From NCBI RefSeq assembly GCF_027244095.1, contig NC_069658.1, forward strand, positions 263,756,687-263,820,686: a stretch of DNA of 64,000 bases, in the 5' to 3' direction. A program made the translations under genes and the position numbers. This document shows positions 55,675-64,000 of the stretch, piece after piece (position 1 is the stretch's first letter; every line of letters starts with the position of its first letter). The notes below the pieces were generated by a model. That model was not told where the DNA came from, searched no databases, and saw only the letters and a program-made list of their open reading frames with translations. This DNA comes from Hemicordylus capensis (taxonomy: Eukaryota > Chordata > Lepidosauria > Squamata > Cordylidae).

Positions 55675-55854
55675 GATCCCCAAGTTCTGCTGGGATGCCC
55701 CAACCAGAAGGGGAAGAAGCATCGTGGGGTCTGCACCTCCAGTGCACAGAGGAAACAGAGAGCCCAAGAGGAAGCAATGGTCCCCATGAAGACAACAGCT
55801 GGGATTCCCAAAAAGTCTTTGTGAGCTCTCCTTGCTCAGTCTCGTCACACCCAG
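55675..55854 (+). CDS. Zinc-finger gene exon 3 (linker)
   Basis: Entry after TGGGCACAG in phase 1, exit in phase 1 before GTTAGG, exactly 60 codons in length. It encodes SPSSAGMPQPEGEEASWGLH followed by LQCTEETESPRGSNGPHEDN and SWDSQKVFVSSPCSVSSHP, a Ser/Pro/Glu-rich, probably disordered linker. Being symmetric (1-1), it could be skipped without changing frame. The donor is weaker than that of exon 2. Confidence 0.68.
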
Positions 55855-56512
55855 GTTAGGAGCTGATTTAGAAACCACCAGGTTCCTAGAGCATTACCTG
55901 TCCATCCCTTTTAAATGTTCAGGTCTGATCCGGGACCAGAAACTGCTCTGTACTACCACTTTATAGATTTTATTTATCATAGTATCTATAACCTGCCTTC
56001 ATTTCTAATGAAAACCAAGGCAACTAACATAGAAAATTGCATCAACACAAATAAGAATATTAAACAACAATAAAAACCACTTTTAAAAACCCAAGATCTG
56101 ACATGCACACATAAAAAGGAAGGAGGAGCAGAACAAAACAGCAGTCGGGGTGGGGATCACCGATTTTTCCTAGAAAGCCAGGACTTCACTATCCAGCAAA
56201 GGCAAAACAAATTTGTACACCTTGACATTAAGTGGTCATATTCAGATCAGCCCTGTTTCCAGAAACAAGGCAGAGAACACCACACCACTCTGTTGCTACC
56301 ACAAAAATGCAACTCCAAAAGATTACCCAATGCAAATGAGTACCAGCTGTTGTGGCATCTCATAATCCAAAGAGACCACAGTGCCAACCAGTTTAGACCA
56401 GTGCGAGTACTGGTGCAGCAACAGTTGTTTTCAAGGACCCCAAAGGTCAGGCCTTTGAAGTCCATGCCAGCCCTGTGGTTGTGGAGTGGGTCACTTTGGG
56501 CTTTAAATATAA

Positions 56513-56551
56513 AACTACACTTGATCTTAGACAAAAGGCTGAGAAAGCTAT
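56513..56551 (-). pseudogene. U2 snRNA 5'-end fragment
   Basis: The reverse complement (AGCTTTCTCAGCCTTTTG, then TCTAAGATCAAGTGTAGT) matches about the first 36 nt of U2 snRNA with four or so changes, including the branch-site recognition neighbourhood just ending. It then turns abruptly into unrelated sequence (56247-56511 on the - strand). It sits 33 bp ahead of exon 4 of the zinc-finger gene, so its reverse strand forms part of intron 3. Confidence 0.8.
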
Positions 56552-56584
56552 GAATGGCTCACTCATGTGTGATTTTCTTCTCAG

Positions 56585-58014
56585 GCAGCGAGAATGAAGA
56601 AGATAATCCAGAGGTTGTGGAGTCTCTCCTGCCCTTGCCCAGAGTCTGCAAAAGAAGCATGTCCCTGGATATTAAGGGAAGGGAAGCCCGAGAGACGCAA
56701 GAGAAAAGCTACTTTGGAGAGAAGTGGACTAGAACCCCTCCCTACATGGAAATCCTTGGGAGCACTCAAGAATCTGTGATCCACCAGGGACCCAGCACCC
56801 ATAACAAGGAGCGTGGGAAGATCTTGAAGGCCAGGCCCTCCAACCTCATTGCCCGGCAGAGACTTCATGGGAGCAAGAAGCTCCACCGGTGTGCTGACTG
56901 TGGGAGAAGCTTTGGTATCTTCTCAAACCTCATCCGCCACCAGAGGACCCACATTGGGGAGAAACCCTACAAGTGTCCCGATTGTGGGAAAGGGTTTGGC
57001 CACAGCTCGGCCCTTATCACTCACCGGCGGATCCACACTGGGGAGAAGCCGTACATGTGCAACGAGTGTGGGAAAAGCTTCAATGTGGTGTCCAATCTTC
57101 TCCGCCATCAGAGGAGTCACACGGGAGAAAAGCCTTACCAGTGCCCTGACTGCGGGCGTTGTTGCAGCCAAAGGTCACACCTGATCACTCACCGGCGCCT
57201 CCACACGGGGGAAAGGCCTTACCAGTGCCTGGAATGTGGCAAGAGCTTCAATGTCAGCTCTGACCTGATCAAGCATCGGAGAATCCACACGGGCGAGAAG
57301 CCTTACGAGTGCTGCTACTGTGGGAAGCGCTTCAGCGGCAGCTCCAACCTCATCACGCATCAGAGGCTCCACACAGGGGAGAAGCCCTACATCTGCCCCG
57401 AGTGTGGCAAAAGCTTCACCATCAGCTCCAAGCTGATCGCACATCAGAGAATCCACACTGTGGAAAAACCCTACGATTGCACCGACTGTGGGAAGAGCTT
57501 CACTGAACGGCCCCGCCTGACCAGGCACCAGCAGAGTCCCTACCACCGCGAGAAGCGCTTCAAGTGTGCCGACTGCGGGAAGAGTTTCACCACCAGCTCC
57601 TATCTCATCACCCACCAGCGCACACATACGGGAGAGACGCCTTACATCTGTGGGGACTGTGGTAAAAGTTTCACAGTCATCTCTAACCTGGCCAGGCATC
57701 AGAGGATCCACACGGGTGAGAAACCCTATCAGTGCCCAGACTGTGGAAGGAGCTACAGCCAACGGGCCCACCTAACAACACATCTGCGAGTCCACACTGG
57801 GGAGAAGCCTTATGTCTGTTCTGAATGTGGGAAAAGCTTCAATGTAAACTCGTCCCTCACTAAACACCGGAGAATCCACACAGGCGAGAAGCCCTATATG
57901 TGTCCTGACTGTGGGAAAATGTTCAGCCAGAGCTCTAACGTCATCACTCACCGGAAGCTCCACCATGGGGACAGCCTTCTTGGTGGCCCAGTTAGGGTCC
58001 TTCAGATCAAATAG
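56585..58014 (+). CDS. Zinc-finger gene exon 4: 13 C2H2 fingers
   Basis: Entry after TTTTCTTCTCAG in phase 1; stop TAG at 58012-58014. A 90-odd-residue acidic/basic leader ([18 protein letters not shown]) precedes 13 tandem fingers, from [20 protein letters not shown] to [19 protein letters not shown]. Linkers are mostly TGEKPY. Finger 8 has an extended His spacing (HQQSPYH) and a worn linker (REKRFK), and the linker after finger 7 reads TVEKPY. All Cys and His ligands are present. Joined with exons 1 to 3 the protein has 590 residues. Such proteins bind DNA in the nucleus and most act as transcriptional regulators. Fingers 3, 5 and 12 share FNV-S helices and fingers 4 and 11 share SQR-HL, a sign of internal duplication. 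The orthologue is not recognised. Confidence 0.92.
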
Positions 58015-58233
58015 GTCTTCTTATCTCTAAGAATCTGGCTGCCTTTCATGAACCTAGCAAGGGGGGTGGTCTCTTGTCTTGCCTTGTCTTTGCTTTGGAA
58101 TAACTCCTGTTGAATTGTGGAGAGCCTTTTCTCCTCCCACTGGTAAATGATCTATTCCTCACTGAGCTCCAGATACACTAGCTACTTAGTACTGGTGGTG
58201 GTAGTGGGGAAATGCACACTTACACTTAATCTT

Positions 58234-58345
58234 CCACCAGAACCTCCAATGTGGTGGAAACCCCTACATGTGTGAGGGGCTCTAGCCAGCCTTTTCTTGT
58301 AAGTACACATCAGAGAATCCTTACAGGCTGGAGACCTGGATTCCC
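58234..58345 (+). pseudogene. Ghost C2H2 finger in the 3'UTR
   Basis: Two frames give GGNPYMCEG (compare [10 protein letters not shown]) and then QPFLVSTHQRILTG (compare SFLVSTHQRIHTG), separated by a stop and a frame change. It lies about 220 bp past the stop codon on the same strand. This suggests that the array was once longer or that a finger block was duplicated and decayed. Confidence 0.55.
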
Positions 58346-58892
58346 TGATGCCTCCAAGGAAGCTGCCAACTCATTTTGTCTTGCTTACCACAAGAACATC
58401 CACTTTCAGGGGGGGACTTCTTTTTGCTCTAATGATGTGTGTGTGGAAACTACAGTCAGTGCACTACACATCATGTTGGAGAGACTCTCTTAAGCCTCCA
58501 GTGGATCCAAACAGTCCATCTGCTCATTCCCCTGAAGAAGCACTTGCCCTTTAGTCTTTGGACAGAAAGTTCTGTGGCACCTTTGAACTTCTTTGGGCTT
58601 CTCTAGTCATTCCTTCTAGGAATCGGGATGCAGCAGTTGACCACAAGTGGGGCCATGTGGATCTGAAGTATAGTATTCTGGTCCCTGGCTGATCTGATAA
58701 CAGGGAATAAAAATATAGCAGTATCTCCAGGAGATTTTTTTTAAAGGCTTCCTCTCCTTGAAACCTCCACTGTTTTCCAAAACTGGAGATAGCCCCTTCA
58801 GCTCAGTTTGTTGTTTTGATTTTTCTTTGGAGGGGGTATATGTGTGATGTCCTGGATTTCATACTAGGATTGTTTTGTGCCTGTCATATGAC

Positions 58893-58898
58893 AATAAA
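58893..58898 (+). terminator. Polyadenylation signal AATAAA
   Basis: Canonical hexamer about 880 bp after the stop codon of the zinc-finger gene, with TTAGTCCTTTTGT downstream. It is the clearest signal in the region. Confidence 0.6.
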
Positions 58899-58934
58899 AA
58901 ACATTAGTCCTTTTGTACATTCTGAAATAGCAGT

Positions 58935-59385
58935 GATATGTGCAAGATGACCAAGAGCCTGGAACACCTTCCTTATGTGGCAAGGGTACAGCATCTATGG
59001 CTTTTTAGTTGGAAAAGAGGTGACTATGGGGAGACATGATAGAGGTGTATAAAATTATGCATGGAGTGGAGAGGGTGGACAGAGAGATCTCCATCTTTCA
59101 CAACACTGGAACCAGGGGTCATCCCATGAAACTGATGGCCAGGAAATTTAGGACTCACCAAAGGAAGTACTTTTTTAACACAGCGCACAATTAAGCTATG
59201 GAATGCTCTGCCACAAGATGTGATGACCACTAGCTTGGATTGCTCTACAATGGGCTTAGACAAATTCATGGAGAGGGCTGCCCTCACCTCTTGCCTGTGG
59301 GCTCTCCAGGGGCATCTGGTGTGAAACAGGATGCTGGACTGGATAAGCCTTGGGCCTGATTCTGCAGGGCTGTTCTTATGACATG
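58935..59385 (+). mobile_element. CR1 LINE, 3' end
   Basis: gagcctggaacaccttcctt, gggagacatgatagaggtgt, aattatgcatggagtggaga, ccacaagatgtgatgaccac and the 3' end gggcctgattctgcagggct. The frames are broken. It is the shortest CR1 copy here and begins just after the zinc-finger gene's polyadenylation signal. Confidence 0.8.
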
Positions 59386-59480
59386 GACCACTGCAAATTG
59401 TTTGCTGATTTCAGACTCTTGGAGCCATTTCATACTATAGGTGGCAGCCATTTTTGGCTCAGCACAACCAATATTTCCTG

Positions 59481-59642
59481 CAGGGGCGTAACTACTATTA
59501 GGCAAGGGGAGGCGGCTGCCTGGGGGCCCCCACGCCTCGAGGGACCCCCCCAGAGGCAAGTCACGTGAAGTGTGTGTGTATCAGCGAGGGGCCCGTTTTA
59601 AAATTTTGTCTCTGGGCCCACTCCAGCCTTGTTACGCCCTTG
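59481..59642. mobile_element. Non-autonomous hAT element, copy D (shortest)
   Basis: Ends CAGGGGCGTAACTACT and CTTGTTACGCCCTTG, with the perfect 8-bp duplication ATTTCCTG (59473-59480 and 59643-59650). The 162-bp body keeps ggcaaggggaggcggctgcc and gttttaaaattttgtctctg. Confidence 0.92.
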
Positions 59643-59689
59643 ATTTCCTGCAATAAACAGAAAGTGTAAAGGGCAGAACCCTGTTATTA

Positions 59690-59840
59690 TTACTAAGTGT
59701 ATTTATATTATGCCTTTCTTCCAGACAGCTCAGGGCAGCATATATTCCCCCCACCCTTTTTTCCATCCTTACTACACCCTTATGTGGGAGCTTAGGCTGA
59801 GATTGCTAGTAAGTGGCTCAAGGTCACCCATTGAGCTTCA
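59690..59840 (-). mobile_element. MIR-like SINE, 3' part
   Basis: Reversed: aatgggtgaccttgagccac, tactagcaatctcagcctaa, and a tail with gctgtctggaagaaaggcat. Strongly worn. Confidence 0.45.
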
Positions 59841-59964
59841 TGGCCAAGGGAGGATTATATATGCGAATATGGGCTGGGGATGCCAGTTGGATGCAGCTCC
59901 CCACTGCATGTCAAATGTATGTTTAGGAATACATATCTGCCTTTCACACTGCATTTTCCTTGCT

Positions 59965-60135
59965 AGAGAAGAGGCATAGCATAGTGGTAGGGCACATGCC
60001 CAGGGATACAAGAGGTTCAGATTCAATCCCTGGCCTCTCCAGTTAAAGGATTTCCGGTAGCTAAGCCAAGAAAAGCCTCTCTCGGCCCGAGACCCTGGAG
60101 AGCCACTGATAGAGCAGGCAAAGCGGGCCTTACTA
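59965..60135 (+). mobile_element. Sauria-type SINE
   Basis: tRNA-like head with box A (GCATAGTGGTAGGGCACATG) and box B (GGTTCAGATTCAATCCCTGG), body ctccagttaaaggatttccg and cccgagaccctggagagcca. The BovB-like end is truncated. Confidence 0.65.
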
Positions 60136-61076
60136 AATACAAGTTGTTTCCTGTGGACCAGATATACAAGGCTAGGGTGTGGCTGCAACAAGCACAGCTA
60201 CCCCATGGCAGCGTTTCCCAACTATTGCATTGTGGCTCACTAACGTGCCATGAGAGTGACACACTGACTTGCTCGGAGTCAACTGCAAACTCACTCCTCT
60301 ATACACCAGGAGGGATTCATCCATCTTGGTGCATTATGGGGCAAGTTGGCTTCAAAAGTGGGACATTCAAATTCCCCTCTTTTTGTTCACTCAAAAGAAA
60401 TGTGGTTCTAAAAACCACGCAATGGCTTTGGCTGTGTGCCAGGGGGGCTGTATACCCCCCCTCCCCAAGATAAATGTGCCTCAGGATGAAAAAGATTGCT
60501 CTATGACATAGCCGGGTTTTTTGGTCAGAGCAACACTGTCCAAATAGCACTGGCCTTTCAAGAGTTTCAGAACTCACACTAAGGGGCCCCCAATTCTGTG
60601 ATTTGTCCTTTTAAATGAGCCATTTAACAAATGAATTAGATTTGAATGTTATTTTTTTAAAGTGTGAATCCACAAGGCAATAATATGTCTACAGTTTGGG
60701 GGTTTTCAACACTTTGAGGCTTCGGGAGACAGTGAGCTGAGACAGGTTTTTGTAACTGCTGTGGTCACTGGAATAACTACAAGAGATTTCAAGAGGGTGA
60801 ATTCATAGTATCTACAGGTAAAAATCACAAGTTGCCAGGCTCCAGATCAAAGATTCTTGCACTGCCACACCAGACATTCTAGAGCTGCAATTTTTATGAT
60901 GTGAGAAGGATGTATTGTATTTACCTGAATCTGACTGGTTTTCCCCCAAGTTTTTTGATACTAGAAATTGGGAAATTGTCTTCATTTCAGAGTCCTGTTC
61001 CTTATGAGCAAATGCAGGTTTAACCTGTATTTAACCTCTTCTTTTTAAGGGGGTCATCTTAAGTTCAGAGCATAGC

Positions 61077-61116
<40 letters not shown>

Positions 61117-62339
61117 TTGGCAAGATCCATGGCAATTAGGACTGCCACCCCATTTAAAAAATCTTGTTGATTAACCACATGGAACTGGACTTTAGTCTAT
61201 TAGCCAATTGATTAAATTTTACACATGTAAAAATATAGTTCTGAAGCAAAAAACATTGATTTTAGACGACACATATCTCATAGCAGGTAGTGTATGAGAA
61301 GAGTAAGTCTCTTCTGTGAGAGGTAGAGTTGTCAACTCTGGTTGAAGCTGTCCCTAGAGATTCCCCCTCCCCGTATTTTTCAAATTGCCATTCAAATCTC
61401 CAGTTTTCAGTCTTTCCCGGAGAATGATGGAAATTCTTGGAAACTCCAGTACAATCCTGAAGACAAAAAGGAGCGAAAGCCCTCTTTTAAGACGATGCTT
61501 GCCATAGAGTTGTTTTTTTAAAAAAGTTTATTTTAAAATAATTGGTTTAAAATAAATAAATAAATAAATAACCCAGATTGGCTGTTGCATTAATCGGGGC
61601 ACCTTTTTTTGTTATTAATAAAAGGGGAGTTATTCGAACCACCAAGCCGATTAATCAGTTAAATTGTACCGCCCTAATGGTGACCTGCCTTTTAAAACCT
61701 TTTCCTTCTCTAGAAGGTTATTACGGAGTACCAGAGATGCAGGAACAAGACAGCAACACTTTGCTCCACGAGAATCTCTGCCCTGGCGTGACACTATATC
61801 CTACCCACCCTCTGCAAACGCAACTTGTGATCCTAGCTGTTCTCCTCCTAAAGATGATCCATTGGTTAAATCGACAGAGCTACGATTCCTAGAGGGGTCC
61901 GCAAAATCTGGAAGGAACTGTTCAGGCCATCTTCCAGTCCTTTCCTCCTCGCTTCCCCACCCCTCTCTTCCGGTGAGAAATATCTCTTTTGGAACTCTTA
62001 TCTTGCAGCCTTGGCCATAATAGAGAAAAGAAGAGGAAGGCTGCATATTGCAAAAGGGTGCAAAGCGGTGATTTCAGGGACTTGTCGGTTCATGCAAGAA
62101 AGAGAAATCCCGCAGTGTTTGGAGGCAGTAAAAAAGCAGGAGGAGATAAGACCAAGGACTGGCAGAACGGATTTCTCATAGTAAGAGGCTCTCCGAAGAA
62201 GCCTCGCTCCGGATCAAACTCAGGTGTATGACTACCTCTGCAGCTCTCATCCCGGCAGTATTCCGCCTTCCGGATTCCGTCCAGATCGGAAGCAGAGCAG
62301 GGTAATAAAAGAGTCAGCGCAGGGCGCATGCTTAACTCA
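60136..62339. other. Intergenic, no gene recognised
   Basis: A (GA)n microsatellite lies at 61082-61114. 61680-62300 is somewhat CpG-rich and may be a weak promoter region, but no exon with matching splice signals and a recognisable protein was found. Confidence 0.4.
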
Positions 62340-62465
62340 GATTAGTTATTCCACATAAAACTGGCTTGAATTGTAATCCTATGAATAATTAGTCAGAAGT
62401 AAGCCCCAGTGATCGGAATAGGATCTACACGCAAGTAAGTACGCATAGGGCTGCAGCCTTAGATT
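62340..62465. repeat. Short repeat of squamate type
   Basis: ttgtaatcctatgaataatt, agtcagaagtaagccccagt and gcatagggctgcagcctta are an inverted-repeat-like arrangement common in reptile DNA as I recall it. No TSD was read. Confidence 0.4.
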
Positions 62466-62624
62466 GCTGTGTAGCTGGTAGTCACTGGTAGTTCATGGGA
62501 CTTGGGGGTGGAGATACTACTAGGCAGGGCAGGTGTTGGGTGGAGCTAATTGTGGGCGACAGCTGAGGAGGAGCCAGGACTAGGTGGGTGCCTTAGCAAT
62601 AACTGGCAAAGTGTAGATGTGTAG

Positions 62625-63300
62625 CTATCAAGTGGGATCAAAATACAAACACACACACAAGCACACAAATCTCAATTGCTCATCAGCAGAGATACAGAGA
62701 AATATGGAAAACATCAGTGGCTTTGTAGTGCTTAAAAGGGCTACAGTAGTGTGTAGATTTGTATCTAACACGGCAGGATCAAAACACAAGCACACACAGG
62801 AAAAGAACTGTACAAGCCACAAGCAAAGTACAGACCAGCTACAAAAGGCTGCTTCTGTGGAGAGTAAATGCATTCTGACGTCACCAGGGCAGATCTGTCT
62901 GCCTGATTATTTCAAAAATGAATACTAATAATAACAACAAGAAAGAAATCTGAGCCAGAGTAGTACAGTGGTTAGTGTGCTGGACTAGACTGGGGAAATC
63001 CAAGTTCAAATCCCCATTCAGCCATGAAACTTACTGGGTGACTCTTGGATAGTCACTTATCTCTCAGCATAACCTTCTTCATAGGTCTGTTAGGAGGATA
63101 AATGTAAGCATGTGCACCACTCTGGGCTTCTTGGAAGAAGCACAGGCTATACATGTAGAAGTGAATAAATCTATATAAGTCACAGGTAAAGCAGACACCA
63201 GCTGCAAAAGTGGAGAACAAATTCATTCTGAAGTTACAAGGCCAGTTCTGCCTGCCTCTTTCAAAAATGTATACATAAATAATAGAAAAATCACAGGTTT
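62625..63300 (+). repeat. Imperfect repeated block split by a MIR-like SINE
   Basis: 62815-62935 and 63180-63280 are related (cagaccagctacaaaaggct / cagacaccagctgcaaaagt, then catctgtctgcctgatt-like and ttctgcctgcctctttcaaa, tttcaaaaatgaatac / tttcaaaaatgtatac). 62632-62660 and 62766-62795 share gatcaaaa-caca stretches. The SINE at 62953-63175 lies between the two main copies. Confidence 0.55.
62953..63175 (+). mobile_element. MIR-like CORE-SINE
   Basis: gagccagagtagtacagtgg, ttagtgtgctggactagact, box B AAGTTCAAATCCCCATTCAG, core tctcagcataaccttcttca and tail gaagcacaggctatacatgt. Confidence 0.72.
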
Positions 63301-63924
63301 CTCCAGTGATGCTTGCTGCAGCTATGAACATCTCCTGTAACTTAGAGGATACCATGGGAAGCAAAGATGCATGGGAGACACCTCTCCCTGCTCCATGCCT
63401 GCTGAACACCTGGGTACCACTCTCTGCCCACCTTGCAAGCAGAGAGGTTGCATTCCTCCCCTTTAAGCAAACACAAACAAAGAAGCCAGCAAAAGATCAG
63501 GCTTCCAAACAGCCAGCCAGCCTACCTGCTCTCTAACCAAAATAGTGATTGAATTATTCTGAGTAGCTAAAAGAAAAAGACTTTCCCACCCTCTAGGCAC
63601 TCTGATTGGCTGCCTGAGGAGTCAATGAGCCTAGTCCCTCCCTGATTGGTTTATAGGGCAGTTCTAGGAGTGCACACTTTGCAAAAACAAAAGTGAGCAT
63701 GCTTATTGGCTCCTGTATTATTAATATTTTAAAATATCTGAGGCTTTTCATTTGTTCTTTGAAGTTGGTGCTACTGTTGCCCACCTCACAATTTTTAAAG
63801 CAGCTGCAGGCAAGAGCAGCAGGGAACAACAAAGGGAGGCAGTAGGGACACAAAATGGAGACAGAGACAACATGGCTGACTGAGAAATTTAAGTTGAGCC
63901 CACTTTGCCCATTGATAAGATCTG
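63301..63924. other. Intergenic, nothing recognised
   Basis: No gene-like exon or named repeat was identified. Confidence 0.4.
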
Positions 63925-64000
63925 CCCCTGGATTGAGTCAGACTATCTAGCTCAAGATTGTCTGCTCTGACTAGCAGCAGTTCTCTTCGAGACCTGCCAG
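63925..64000 (-). mobile_element. Sauria-type SINE tail, cut by window end
   Basis: Reversed: ctggcaggtctcgaagagaa, ctgctgctagtcagagcaga, caatcttgagctagatagtc and tgactcaatcc. The rest lies beyond the window. Confidence 0.55.

Larger units (their letters stand above)
58015..58920 (+). other. Zinc-finger gene 3'UTR
   Basis: Runs from the stop codon to shortly after the AATAAA at 58893-58898. It contains a ghost finger at 58234-58345. No other feature was seen. Confidence 0.6.

Noticed and set aside
57175-57771. 198-codon open frame on the - strand
   Set aside because: Antisense shadow of the zinc-finger array; its repeating composition mirrors the finger linkers.

Overview
The window looks like a squamate reptile (lizard or snake) chromosome segment. 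Two vertebrate host genes are readable on the + strand. The repeats are of squamate type: Sauria-type SINEs with a BovB-like tail, CR1 and L2 LINEs, an R4/Dong-type LINE, an L1, a Penelope-like fragment, MIR-like CORE-SINEs, and many non-autonomous hAT, Tc1 and Helitron-like elements. More than half of the sequence can be tied to mobile elements, and little of the rest codes. No database search was possible; family names come from recognised protein or promoter motifs.

Layout. 0-1 kb: a decayed C2H2 zinc-finger gene on the - strand. 1.4-7 kb: a TIR element, SINEs, L2 and CR1 copies. 7.2-31.5 kb: the 5' half of MPZL1 (myelin protein zero-like 1): CpG-rich promoter, exon 1 (7669-7765), a 22.7-kb first intron, exon 2 (30447-30607) and exon 3 (31298-31511). 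Intron 1 holds an L2 split by a nested insertion, several SINEs with a 5S-rRNA-like head, and a nearly full-length CR1 (about 24.9-29.75 kb). A Penelope-like GIY-YIG fragment begins directly after exon 3, and the transmembrane and tail exons of MPZL1 were not found. 32.1-32.5 kb: three small exon-like coiled-coil segments of unknown identity. 32.6-37.5 kb: an L1 on the - strand carrying a nested L2, an R4 inside that L2, and a hAT element. 37.5-48.5 kb: repeat-rich DNA with a 776-bp Tc1 derivative, a minisatellite, a Helitron-like element and the first copy of a 383-bp duplication.

49-59 kb: a GC-rich region, then a four-exon zinc-finger gene (coding 51750-58014) whose exon phases join into a 590-residue protein: short leader, acidic N-terminal region and 13 C2H2 fingers. 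Its introns hold the second copy of the 383-bp duplication (split by a hAT element), a solo LTR of 1125 bp and a U2 snRNA fragment. 59-64 kb: CR1, hAT and SINE copies and otherwise unassigned DNA.

The host genes do not form a pathway: MPZL1 is a cell-surface Ig-domain protein and the zinc-finger protein a probable nuclear DNA-binding protein. The most useful signals concern genome dynamics: a three-part SINE (5S-like head, tRNA-like middle, BovB-like tail), an in-window empty site for a hAT insertion, LINE-in-LINE nesting at the reverse transcriptase active site, a CR1 with a rearranged ORF1, and the abrupt end of MPZL1 homology at a Penelope fragment.
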